Source of the DNA: Pseudomonas sp. FEN
Lineage (GTDB): Bacteria > Pseudomonadota > Gammaproteobacteria > Pseudomonadales > Pseudomonadaceae
DNA length: 64,000 nucleotides
Direction of reading: 5' to 3'
NCBI RefSeq assembly: GCF_904067045.1
Contig: NZ_CAJFDC010000014.1
Span: forward strand, 62,001 to 126,000
Shown here: piece by piece, positions 24,312 through 33,028 of the stretch
Layout of the letters: each line of letters begins with the position of its first letter
Numbering within the stretch: the first letter of the stretch is position 1
Translations under genes and position numbers: made by a program
The notes under the pieces: model-generated
Database searches by the model: none
Told to the model about the DNA's origin: nothing
What the model saw: the letters and a program-made list of their open reading frames with translations, nothing else

Positions 24312-24334
24312 GCTTACGTTTGACAGTGTCAGAC

Positions 24335-25216
24335 TCAGCCAAGATGCCCGCCTGAAGAAAACACTTCGACAATTTCATCGATCACCGCACGAACCCGGGC
24401 GGTGTGCCGCAGGTCCGCATGGGTGACCAGCCAGACATCATAAGGCAGCGGTCTGGTGCGCTGCGGCCACACCCGGACCAACCCGTCCCTCTCGCCCATA
24501 TACACGGGAATCTCTCCCAGCCCGATCCCCGCGGCGATGGATCGTCGCACCAGCAGACCGGAACCCAGAGTCGAGACAATCCGTCCACGAGTCAGTGATT
24601 CCGAGACAAGCGTCAAATCCTTGTTGCCCTGCAAGTACGGCTGGTATACCACCAGGTCGTGCCCCTCGAACGACGAACCTGGCGTTGGCACGCCTCGGAC
24701 ATCCACATAACCTTGCGATGCAAACAGCCCCACCGGCCAGCGGGCAATGCGGCGGGCAATCAGGTCGGGATTGTCCGGACGGGTATTGCGCACGGCAATG
24801 TCCGCTTCACGCTTCGCCAGGCTGATCATCTGAGTAGACGCATCCAGTTGAACCCGGATGTCCGGATGTTTTTCGTGCAAACGAGCCACTGCCGGGATCA
24901 GGAAGTCGATGGCCAGGGAGTCGGTGGTACTGACTCGAACGATGCCGGTCAGTCGGTCATCAAGGCCGTCGATCTGCCGCTCCAGCTCCAGCGCGCAATG
25001 TTCCATCTTTTCCACTGACTTCAACGCCGCTTCACCGACCGCCGTCAGCGCATATCCCTCGGAGGTCCGCAGGAAAAGTGTCGCCCCCAAGGACTTTTCC
25101 AGCGCCACGATCCGCCGACCGACCGTGGCCTGATCGACCCTCAACACGCGCGCCGCGCCGCGCAACGTCGATTCGCGGCAGACCGCGAGAAACATGCGTG
25201 CATCATCCCAATTCAT
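24335..25216 (-). CDS. LysR-family transcriptional regulator
   Basis: 293 residues. The HTH (DDARMFLAVCRESTLRGAARVL, DQATVGRRIVALEKSLGATLF) is of the CrgA-like branch, followed by a periplasmic-binding-like effector domain. It is divergent from a YbfB/YjiJ-type MFS gene 108 bases away, the probable target. It converges with the 2-hydroxyacid dehydrogenase gene end 23 bases away. Confidence 0.9.
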   Translation of the reverse strand: MNWDDARMFLAVCRESTLRGAARVLRVDQATVGRRIVALEKSLGATLFLRTSEGYALTAVGEAALKSVEKMEHCALELERQIDGLDDRLTGIVRVSTTDSLAIDFLIPAVARLHEKHPDIRVQLDASTQMISLAKREADIAVRNTRPDNPDLIARRIARWPVGLFASQGYVDVRGVPTPGSSFEGHDLVVYQPYLQGNKDLTLVSESLTRGRIVSTLGSGLLVRRSIAAGIGLGEIPVYMGERDGLVRVWPQRTRPLPYDVWLVTHADLRHTARVRAVIDEIVEVFSSGGHLG

Positions 25217-25324
25217 ACGACCTCCAACCGCTGCAAATACGCAGCACTGAAAAGCAAAATCACTGCATTATTGCATCAGTAAATCTCGATATGCTGGGTA
25301 TAGTCAATTCACAGGACCTTTCCC

Positions 25325-26584
25325 ATGCGCAGCACATCACCCGGCCTCGAGCCTGCCCGCAACGCGATCTGGTTGCCGATCCTCGCCGGCCTCTGCGCCA
25401 GCCTGGTCGGTATCGGCCTCGCGCGCTTTGCCTACACGCCGTTGATTCCATCTTTGATCCAGGCGCAGTGGTTTTCCGCCAGCGATGTGGTCTACCTGGG
25501 CGCCGCGAACCTGGTGGGTTACCTGATCGGCGCACTGGCGGGTCGACCGCTGGCCCAGCGGCTGACAAACAAGAGCACGCTGCGCCTGATGATGCTGGCG
25601 GTGACACTGTCGTTGTTCGCCTGTGGCTTTCCGTTGTCAGTCAGTTGGTTTTTTGGCTGGCGCTTACTGTCCGGCGTTGCTGGCGGTGCGATCATGGTGC
25701 TGGTGGCGGCGACAGTGTTGCCTCATGTACCGGCATCGCGTAAAGGCCTGGCCAGCGGCGCGATCTTCCTTGGCATCGGTTTGGGTATCGCCGGCTCGGG
25801 GACAATTGTGCCGCCTTTGCTGAGTCTTGGCCTGCGGGACACCTGGTTCGGGCTCGGCGCCCTGGCCTTGATCCTGACCGCCGCCAGCTGGTTCGGCTGG
25901 CCGGCAGCCGCCTCACATGAAACAGCCCCGGCGCGCGACAACAGCTCGCCAGCCCCGACAAACCCTGGCGTCTACCTGCTGTTTGGCCAATACGCATTCA
26001 TGGCTGCGGGGTTGGTACCCGCCATGGTGTTTCTTGTGGACTATGTGGCCCGAGGCTTGGGCGCCGGACCGCATAGGGGGGCGCTGATCTGGATCATGTA
26101 CGGTCTTGGCTCGATTATCGGCCCGGTGACCTATGGCTTTCTGGCCGACAAGCTGGGGGCTCGGCTGGGCATCCGGCTGGTGCTGGTGGTGCAGGCCATC
26201 GCGCTTGGTCTAATACCGGTCTCAAGTTCCTTCCTGGCCTTGGCCGTGCTCGCGGTGGTCCTCGGCTCGTTCCCCCCGGGCATCGTACCGTTGGCATTGG
26301 CGCGCGTTCATGAGCTGGTTCCCGAGCATCATCAGCAACAGATCGCCTGGAGTCGCGCCACGGTGTCGTTCGCCACGTTCCAGGCCGTGGCCGGGTTTGC
26401 CTACTCGGCGCTGTTCAACGCCAGCGGCGGTAATCATGTGCTGCTGTTCATCTTCGCATGCGCGGCCATCGTCTTCGCGCTGCTCCTGGAACAGGCTATG
26501 CGCCTGCTGAACCGCAGTGACCGTCCGCAGGCCGGCATAGGGAGTAGTGGCCGGCCCAGCGCAATTCAACCTATTACTGGATGA
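25325..26584 (+). CDS. YbfB/YjiJ-family MFS transporter
   Basis: 419 residues with 12 membrane helices. The N-terminal motif GIGLARFAYTPLIPSLI is diagnostic of the YbfB/YjiJ family of major facilitators, whose substrates are largely unknown and which often act as exporters. The gene is under a divergent LysR regulator. Confidence 0.9.
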   Translation: MRSTSPGLEPARNAIWLPILAGLCASLVGIGLARFAYTPLIPSLIQAQWFSASDVVYLGAANLVGYLIGALAGRPLAQRLTNKSTLRLMMLAVTLSLFACGFPLSVSWFFGWRLLSGVAGGAIMVLVAATVLPHVPASRKGLASGAIFLGIGLGIAGSGTIVPPLLSLGLRDTWFGLGALALILTAASWFGWPAAASHETAPARDNSSPAPTNPGVYLLFGQYAFMAAGLVPAMVFLVDYVARGLGAGPHRGALIWIMYGLGSIIGPVTYGFLADKLGARLGIRLVLVVQAIALGLIPVSSSFLALAVLAVVLGSFPPGIVPLALARVHELVPEHHQQQIAWSRATVSFATFQAVAGFAYSALFNASGGNHVLLFIFACAAIVFALLLEQAMRLLNRSDRPQAGIGSSGRPSAIQPITG

Positions 26585-26755
26585 ATGCAACTCGATTAAA
26601 CCATCTAATAAGTCAGTCAACAGACGCATATGCTTCCCCCCAAGGCGCTTCGGTGCACAGCCGCAACAAGAGGGCCGCCTGGGCTGACGCCCGTGGCGAA
26701 AAAGCTTACTGAACGTCCGAATCATCAGTTTGACCTGACCTTGAAGAGTTGAATC

Positions 26756-27841
26756 ATGATCACCATCGATATCGATCGTCTGCTGTCCCCCGCTCAAATC
26801 GGCGCCCTGCCCTTGAAAAACCGCATGATCATGGCACCGATGACCCGCAGCCGCGCGGGCGAAGGCGACGTCGCAACCCCCCTTGTCGCCGAATATTATC
26901 GGCAACGCGCCAGTGCCGGCCTGATCATTACCGAAGGCTCGCAGATTTCGGCGCAGGGCAAGGGCTACATGAGAACGCCAGGGATCTTTACCGCCGCGCA
27001 AGTCGCCGGCTGGAAACAGGTCACCGAAGTAGTACACGCCGAGGGTGGGCGTATCTTCCTGCAGCTCTGGCATGTAGGGCGGCTTTCACATCCACTGGTG
27101 CAGCCCGCTGGCGCCCTGCCGGTCGCGCCGTCCGCGATCAAGGCCGATGGCGAAATCTACACGCCCGAAGGGCTAAAACCCTACGAAACCCCACGGGCAC
27201 TGAACCTCGATGAGATCCCGGGCGTAATCAACGATTTCCGCCTGGCCGCCGAAAACGCCAAGCTGGCCGGCTTCGACGGCGTGGAGATCCATGGCGCGAA
27301 CGGGTACTTGATCGACCAGTTCTTGCGCGACGGCACCAATACCCGGACCGATGCCTATGGCGGCTCCGTAGAGAATCGCGCTCGCTTTCTCAAAGAGGTG
27401 GTCGAGTCGGTCATCGAGGTTTTCGGTGCCAGCCGCGTGGGCGTTCGCCTTTCGCCCATCTTCAGCTATTTCTCCATGAGCGACAGCGATCCGCAGGCGA
27501 CCTTCAACTACGCGGCCAAGATGCTCAGTCGCTATGGATTGGCTTATCTGCATGGCGTGCAACTGGGAGACGAAGCGTTCGATTTCACTGGATTCAAGCG
27601 CAGTTTCGCTGGCACTTACATCGCCAATGGCGGCTACGATGCGCAACGGGCGGCGGTAGCCTTGAGTGCTGGCGAGGCTGATCTGGTGGCGTTTGGCACG
27701 CCGTTTCTCGCCAATCCGGATCTGGTTGAACGCGTGCGCCTCAATGCGCCACTCAACACGCCGGTTCCCGCCACCTTCTACCAGGGTGAAGACCAGGGGT
27801 ATACGGATTACCCGACTTTAAGCGCGCACGCAGCGGGGTGA
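26756..27841 (+). CDS. Alkene reductase, Old Yellow Enzyme family (NemA/XenB-like)
   Basis: 361 residues. FMN barrel motifs: LKNRMIMAPMTRSRA, FLQLWHVGRLSHP, the His-Asn substrate pair in EIHGANGYLIDQFLRDGTN, and the C-terminal GYDAQRA with FGTPFLANPDL. The HGAN pair marks the classical ene-reductase subgroup, unlike the HGAH of the other OYE in this window. It reduces enones, nitro-compounds and maleimides with NADPH. The mRNA likely ends at the hairpin at 27861-27895. Confidence 0.93.
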   Translation: MITIDIDRLLSPAQIGALPLKNRMIMAPMTRSRAGEGDVATPLVAEYYRQRASAGLIITEGSQISAQGKGYMRTPGIFTAAQVAGWKQVTEVVHAEGGRIFLQLWHVGRLSHPLVQPAGALPVAPSAIKADGEIYTPEGLKPYETPRALNLDEIPGVINDFRLAAENAKLAGFDGVEIHGANGYLIDQFLRDGTNTRTDAYGGSVENRARFLKEVVESVIEVFGASRVGVRLSPIFSYFSMSDSDPQATFNYAAKMLSRYGLAYLHGVQLGDEAFDFTGFKRSFAGTYIANGGYDAQRAAVALSAGEADLVAFGTPFLANPDLVERVRLNAPLNTPVPATFYQGEDQGYTDYPTLSAHAAG

Positions 27842-27860
27842 GGTGCTGATTGATCGTGAT

Positions 27861-27895
27861 GGAGGCGAACACAACTGCTCGCGGTGCTCGCCTCC
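27861..27895 (+). terminator. Hairpin after the alkene reductase gene
   Basis: Eight-bp stem (GGAGGCGA 27861-27868 with TCGCCTCC 27888-27895), extended inside by CAC/GTG. It lies 20 bases after the stop. No clear T-tract follows, so it may act on both convergent transcripts or only stabilise the 3' end. Confidence 0.5.
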
Positions 27896-27923
27896 CCTTG
27901 CCGCGTGGTAAAGACCATCAAAG

Positions 27924-28847
27924 CTACCGAGAAGGTGGCTCAGCCGGAAAGGCCTCCAGCCTCAGCTTCTCCATCACCAGGTCGATAAACGCCGAGACCG
28001 CCAGCGGCAAATGCCGTCGGCTCGGATAAAGCACATGCAAGCCATGACCCGCACGGTGGTACGTTGGCAGCACGGGCACTAACAGGCCTGTCTTGAGGTC
28101 GTGCCTGCTTAACGCCGACGGCAGCAGTGCAATGCCCAGACCGGCCACCGTGGCCTTGCGCAGAGCCTGGGCGGTGTTCGCATTGAACCGACTGGCGACC
28201 TGTACTTCTTCCTCGACACCGTCTGGCCCGACAAGACGCCAAGTGGTGAGGCGGCTGGGATGGCCAAAGCTCACGCAGTTGTGATTGAGTAAATCCCGTA
28301 GAGAATCAGGCGCACCGTGAGCAGCAATGTAGGCCGGACTGGCGACCAGGCCCTCTGCGCCGGCGTCGAGCAGTTGCCGCCCGACATAACCCGAGTCCGG
28401 TACTGGACCTCCACGAAAGGCGACATCGATCCGGTCGGCAATCAAGTCGGCATGAGCATCACTGAGCACAAAATCAAGTTGTACTCGCGGGTACTCAGCA
28501 AGAAAGTCGGCTACCCACTCCATAGGGAAAAAATCGAAGAAGTCAGCCATGGCCGCAACGCGCACCAAGCCACTGGGCTCCGCGCTGCCCGTCATCAGTT
28601 CCTGCCCGGCACCGATCAGACCATCCACCGCAGCGGCACAACGCTCGTGAAAGCTGCGTCCAGCACTCGTCAGTGTCAGCTTGCGGGTTGAGCGCTGCAG
28701 AAGTCGCGTAGCCAACTGCTCCTCAAGCTGTTGAACGCGTCGACTGACCGTATTGGGCGGCATGCCCAGTCGCCGGGCCGCTTCGGCAAAGCTGCCGCTG
28801 CGCACTACCTGCACAAACAATGCAATATCGTTCAGATCGAGTATCAA
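27924..28847 (-). CDS. LysR-family transcriptional regulator (tandem, second)
   Basis: 307 residues. HTH ALFVQVVRSGSFAEAARRLGMPPNTVSRRVQQLEEQL and an effector domain of the CrgA type. It starts four bases after the stop of another LysR gene, so the two are one transcript. The pair sits between an alkene reductase and an aldo/keto reductase and probably controls one or both. Confidence 0.9.
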   Translation of the reverse strand: MILDLNDIALFVQVVRSGSFAEAARRLGMPPNTVSRRVQQLEEQLATRLLQRSTRKLTLTSAGRSFHERCAAAVDGLIGAGQELMTGSAEPSGLVRVAAMADFFDFFPMEWVADFLAEYPRVQLDFVLSDAHADLIADRIDVAFRGGPVPDSGYVGRQLLDAGAEGLVASPAYIAAHGAPDSLRDLLNHNCVSFGHPSRLTTWRLVGPDGVEEEVQVASRFNANTAQALRKATVAGLGIALLPSALSRHDLKTGLLVPVLPTYHRAGHGLHVLYPSRRHLPLAVSAFIDLVMEKLRLEAFPAEPPSR

Positions 28848-28851
28848 CGTT

Positions 28852-29748
28852 TCAGTTTTCCTTTATGAAATCCACAAATGCTCTCAGTGGCGAGGGTAGG
28901 TAGTGACGCCCGGAATAGTAGAGAAAGGGGCCGGTAAAACCCTGCCACCATGACTCAAGCACGGGCTCCAGGGCGCCACTGTCCAGGTAAGGTCGCAACC
29001 AATCCTCGAACAGGTAGACAACGCCCAGACCATCCACTGCCGCCTGCACCGCCAATTCCACCGCGCCCCCCACATTGACCACCAATGGACCCGTCGGGTC
29101 GACGCTAACCGTTTCGCCGTTACGTTCGTAAACCCAAAGCGGCATCGCCCCACTGGGGAACTTGCCCCGCAAGCAGGCATGTTCAAGCAGGTCTCGCGGA
29201 TGCTCGGGTCGACCTCTGGCGTCCAGATAGGTCGGCGACGCCGCCGTCGCGAAACGTTGAAATCGCGGACCGATGGGAATCGCAATCATGTCCTGCTCAA
29301 GACGCTCCTCATAACGGATCCCCGCGTCGCAACCCGCCGCGAGCATGTCGACAAAACTTTCCTCAATGACCACTTCCAGGGTGATGTCGGGATAGCTCTG
29401 CAGGAAGGGCGTGATAATGGACGGTAGCACCAGGCGCGCGGCGCTGACGGGTACGTTGAGCTTGAGTGTGCCCGACGGCCTGTCGCGAAAATCGTTGACC
29501 ACATCAAGCGCCGCCGCCACTTCATCGAGTGCCGGCACGATGCGCTCCATCAGGCGTCTACCCGCCTCTGTCGGTACGACACTGCGGGTCGTGCGATTGA
29601 GCAAGCGCACACCCAGCCGGGCTTCCATGCGCCGAACCGCGTCGCTGAGGCTTGAAGCCGACTTGCCGCTCACCCGCCCTCCTTCTCGAAAACCACCGGC
29701 TTTCACCACGGCCATAAAGGCCAGCAAGTCTTGCATGTCCGCCGTCAT
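28852..29748 (-). CDS. LysR-family transcriptional regulator (tandem, first)
   Basis: About 298 residues. The start at ATG 29748 has GGAG upstream. HTH LLAFMAVVKAGGFREGGRVSGKSASSLSDAVRRMEARLG, then a CrgA-like effector domain. It is divergent from the aldo/keto reductase gene at 29851 with about 100 bases between, the classic LysR/AKR pairing. The downstream LysR gene is four bases away. Confidence 0.9.
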   Translation of the reverse strand: MTADMQDLLAFMAVVKAGGFREGGRVSGKSASSLSDAVRRMEARLGVRLLNRTTRSVVPTEAGRRLMERIVPALDEVAAALDVVNDFRDRPSGTLKLNVPVSAARLVLPSIITPFLQSYPDITLEVVIEESFVDMLAAGCDAGIRYEERLEQDMIAIPIGPRFQRFATAASPTYLDARGRPEHPRDLLEHACLRGKFPSGAMPLWVYERNGETVSVDPTGPLVVNVGGAVELAVQAAVDGLGVVYLFEDWLRPYLDSGALEPVLESWWQGFTGPFLYYSGRHYLPSPLRAFVDFIKEN

Positions 29749-29850
29749 TGTTCGCTCCACCGTACAGCCCGTACAGATTACGCATGATTATCAGTAAGAC
29801 GGTCAATGCCTATAGTGGGCCATCACCCGCTATCTACCGAGGCGCAAGAT

Positions 29851-30711
29851 ATGAGCAATATCACTCAAGCAGGCAGTTTTTTACTGGGCACCCGCTCCGT
29901 CAACCGCATGGGCTATGGCGCGATGCAGTTGGCCGGCCCCGGGGTCTTCGGCCCGCCCAAGGATCCCGGGGCGGCCATCGCGGTACTACGCGAAGCGCTG
30001 GCCGCGGGGGTGAACCACATTGATACCGCGGACTTCTACGGTCCCCACGTCACCAACCGACTGATCCGCGAAGCGCTTCATCCTTACCCCAGTGACCTGG
30101 TGATTGTGACCAAGGTGGGGGCCGCACGCGGTCACGACGCTTCCTGGAATCCAGCGCAAAGCCCCGCCGAATTGACCCAGGCAGTGCATGACAATCTGCG
30201 CAATCTTCAGTTGGACGTTCTGGAAGTAGTGAATTTTCGCGCAATGGGAGATGTGCAGTCGCCTACGGAAGGCTCCATTGAAGAGCAAATCAGCGTGCTT
30301 GCCGAACTGCAGCAGCAGGGCCTGATCCGCCATCTGGGCTTGAGTAATGTCACCCAGACGCAGGTCAGGCAGGCTCAAAAGATCGCCCGGATAGTCTGCG
30401 TGCAGAATCATTACAACCTGTCGCATCGGCAGGATGAGTCACTCATCGCTGACCTGGGCAGGCAGGGCATCGCGTATGTACCGTTTTTCCCGATGGGCGG
30501 ATTCACGCCACTTCAATCGCAAACCCTATCAGACGTCGCAAAACGGCTGGACGCGTTACCGATGCATGTTGCACTGGCGTGGCTGCTACAGCGAGCGCCG
30601 AACATCCTGTTGATTCCAGGAACCTCGTCCGTCGAGCATCTCAGGGAGAACCTGGCGGCGAGTGAGCTGGTCATTGATCGGGACCTGCTGACTGAACTGG
30701 AAGCCGCCTAG
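29851..30711 (+). CDS. Aldo/keto reductase
   Basis: About 286 residues. ATG 29851 has GAGGCG upstream; an earlier frame start at 29806 has none. Catalytic Asp and Tyr are in NHIDTADFYGP, Lys in VIVTKVG. C-terminal cofactor motif IPGTSSVEHLRENLAA is complete. The usual His position reads NFRAMGD where many members have Y-H, so substrate range may differ from standard reductases. Controlled by the divergent LysR gene. Confidence 0.9.
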   Translation: MSNITQAGSFLLGTRSVNRMGYGAMQLAGPGVFGPPKDPGAAIAVLREALAAGVNHIDTADFYGPHVTNRLIREALHPYPSDLVIVTKVGAARGHDASWNPAQSPAELTQAVHDNLRNLQLDVLEVVNFRAMGDVQSPTEGSIEEQISVLAELQQQGLIRHLGLSNVTQTQVRQAQKIARIVCVQNHYNLSHRQDESLIADLGRQGIAYVPFFPMGGFTPLQSQTLSDVAKRLDALPMHVALAWLLQRAPNILLIPGTSSVEHLRENLAASELVIDRDLLTELEAA

Positions 30712-30738
30712 CCAGGTAAGGACACGCCGGGCAAACGA

Positions 30739-30775
30739 GGCTGGCATACCGACCAGCCCCGCCATTCGCGCGGGG
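30739..30775. terminator. Paired hairpins between convergent genes
   Basis: GGCTGG (30739-30744) pairs with CCAGCC (30753-30758), and CCCCGC (30757-30762) pairs with GCGGGG (30770-30775). They lie in the 108-base gap between the convergent aldo/keto reductase and chemoreceptor genes. There is no T-tract, so termination is only likely. Confidence 0.35.
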
Positions 30776-30819
30776 CAAAGTCCTCCGGATGCGCGGGCTG
30801 AAGGCAGTGAGGCCCTACC

Positions 30820-32781
30820 CTAGGCCACCTTGAAGCGACTGACCAACTGCTGCTGGTGCTCGGCCAATCGCGACAGTTCCTGGCTGGTGATAGCCGTCTG
30901 CTCGGCACCGGCGCTGACCTGGATGACCAGGTCGTTGATCTCGTGCACGTTGCGATTGATATCCTCGGAAACCGCGCTCTGCTCCTCGGCGGCAGAGGCG
31001 ATCTGGATATTTCGGTCACTGATACTGGCGACCCCCTCGGCGATCCGCACGAGCATTTCGCCGGCCCGCTCGACCTTGTCCGCGCCGGCCTGAGCCTTGT
31101 CGAGGGTCTCCTGCATCGACGCGCTGGCGCGGTCCGAGCCGGCCTGCAGATTGACGATCATTTGTTGGATATTGCCCGTGGACTCCTGGGTTTTCTGCGC
31201 CAGCGTGCGCACTTCGGAAGCGACCACCGCGAACCCACGGCCATGATCCCCCGCCCGCGCGGCCTCGATGGCCGCATTCAGGGCCAGCAGGTTGGTTTGG
31301 TCGGCGATGCCACGAATGACATCGAGTACAGAGGAAATCGCATCACTTTCATACTTGAGATCACCGATGATCGATGCCGTCTGCTCAGCCTGTTCCGACA
31401 ACTGGCGAATCAATTCGATGGTCCCTTCGATTTCGCCGCGCCCTTGCTCCGTGCTGGTATTGACCTGTTGCGACAGTTGCGCCGCGTCGCTGGTGCTGCG
31501 GGCCACTTCGCGAACGGTGGCGCTCATTTCGTTGATCGCGGTGGCGACCAGTTCGGTCTCCTGGCGCTGTTGCTCGACGCTCTGGCTGGTCTGGAGCGTA
31601 ACCAGAGAGGACTCTTCGGCCGCCGTGGCCACCTGGGCCGTGGCATTGCCGATGTCCTGCACGATATCCTTGATTTCTTGCGCCATGCTGTTCAGGTTAC
31701 GCGCGATCTGGCCAAATTCATCCTTGCTTTCATAGCTCGCTCTAGCGGTGAGATCCCGCTGCGCAAGGCTGCACAGCACGCGATTCACCTCCCCGACCGC
31801 CTCGTTGATATTACGAATGATCAGGTATGAAAGCACCGATACCGCCAGCAAGGCCACAATCGCACCGCCAATGGTCAGCCACAGGGCCCGGCTCGCGTCA
31901 TCGCGTCTGTGGCTGGCGAGAAGGCTGACACTTTGCCCCAGCGCCTCTTCGACTTCGCTCATCAGGTCAATGCGTTGCGTGGCGGTGTCGAACCATGCCT
32001 GGGGCTTGATACCGAGCGGCTGGCCCAGGGGCACTTCAAACGCCAGGCGCTGCAAGCGGCCCACTTCGACCGCCGCGGAGGTTTGCATATTCTTGTCGAA
32101 CTGCTGCAGGGAAGTCGCCGGAGCCTTGCGACGGAACGCGTCGGAATAAGCGGAAAACTCCCCAAGATTACGGCTGAAACTCGAAAGTAGCGTCTCATCG
32201 AAATGGTCCTGGCTGAACACCAGGCCGAGTAACACGCGCTCGCGGCCGGCGCGCTCTTTCATTTCAATGAACTGGTTGAGCGCGCCGAGTGTATAAGCAA
32301 TAGTTGCATTATTGACGCGCGCTTCGAGTGAATGCGTATAACCCATCAATAGTTGAATAATCGCAGTATAACGCATGCCGGAATCAGCACTGCTGATGAC
32401 CAGTTTGTCGACCTGGGCACGAATTTCCGGCAAACCATCGAGTGCGCGCAGGACACCATCAAGATCGTCGGTGGATGATACGGGCAATCCACGCACCGCC
32501 TCGATCGAAGTATTGGAGTCCTTGCGCATCTGGGCCAGACGGTCACCCATTGCAGCACCGCGACTGCCCAGGAACACGCCACTGATACCACGCTCACGCT
32601 GCAGCGTGGTAATAAGCCGGCTCAATTTCTGCGCGGTGGCGCTGGCGCTCACGGTCGTGTCCATATCCCGGAGGGTTTTATAGTTATCGACGACAAAGAC
32701 CCCGGCAAGTGTCAGGAAACCCAATAATGGCAGTAGCAGAATCAACATCAGCTTCATCCGCAGGGGAAGATTTTCTAGCAT
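30820..32781 (-). CDS. Methyl-accepting chemotaxis protein with NIT sensor domain
   Basis: 653 residues. First membrane helix about 10-30. A helical periplasmic domain of about 270 residues matches the NIT (nitrate/nitrite sensing) type (TTLQRERGISGVFLGS). Then a second membrane helix near 310, HAMP, and a cytoplasmic signalling hairpin with DQTNLLALNAAIEAARAGDHGRGFAVVA. It feeds receptor signals to CheA/CheW elsewhere in the genome. Nitrate or nitrite as ligand is from family knowledge only. No chemotaxis kinase is adjacent. Confidence 0.92.
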   Translation of the reverse strand: MLENLPLRMKLMLILLLPLLGFLTLAGVFVVDNYKTLRDMDTTVSASATAQKLSRLITTLQRERGISGVFLGSRGAAMGDRLAQMRKDSNTSIEAVRGLPVSSTDDLDGVLRALDGLPEIRAQVDKLVISSADSGMRYTAIIQLLMGYTHSLEARVNNATIAYTLGALNQFIEMKERAGRERVLLGLVFSQDHFDETLLSSFSRNLGEFSAYSDAFRRKAPATSLQQFDKNMQTSAAVEVGRLQRLAFEVPLGQPLGIKPQAWFDTATQRIDLMSEVEEALGQSVSLLASHRRDDASRALWLTIGGAIVALLAVSVLSYLIIRNINEAVGEVNRVLCSLAQRDLTARASYESKDEFGQIARNLNSMAQEIKDIVQDIGNATAQVATAAEESSLVTLQTSQSVEQQRQETELVATAINEMSATVREVARSTSDAAQLSQQVNTSTEQGRGEIEGTIELIRQLSEQAEQTASIIGDLKYESDAISSVLDVIRGIADQTNLLALNAAIEAARAGDHGRGFAVVASEVRTLAQKTQESTGNIQQMIVNLQAGSDRASASMQETLDKAQAGADKVERAGEMLVRIAEGVASISDRNIQIASAAEEQSAVSEDINRNVHEINDLVIQVSAGAEQTAITSQELSRLAEHQQQLVSRFKVA

Positions 32782-33028
32782 AGTCCTTCAAGCCTTCAAT
32801 GTGCGTTAGTGAAGTTGGCGCGCGATGAAGTGGCTTGTTTTTATCCCCCTGTGCGCGGGATCATCTTACTCACTATATGCATGAGCCGGGAGGGTTTCGT
32901 TTTCAAATTTTATTGACAGTAAGCGCCCAGCACAATACCCGCTCAATCACCTTGATTTGAATCAATGGCACGACCAGCAAACATCCGTATCGGTTATGAC
33001 ACGGAGTTTGTCGCCGATAAAACAGACA

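Noticed and set aside
26222..27073. 283-codon minus-strand frame spanning the MFS end and alkene reductase start
   Set aside because: It crosses two well-supported genes on the plus strand and has no domain.
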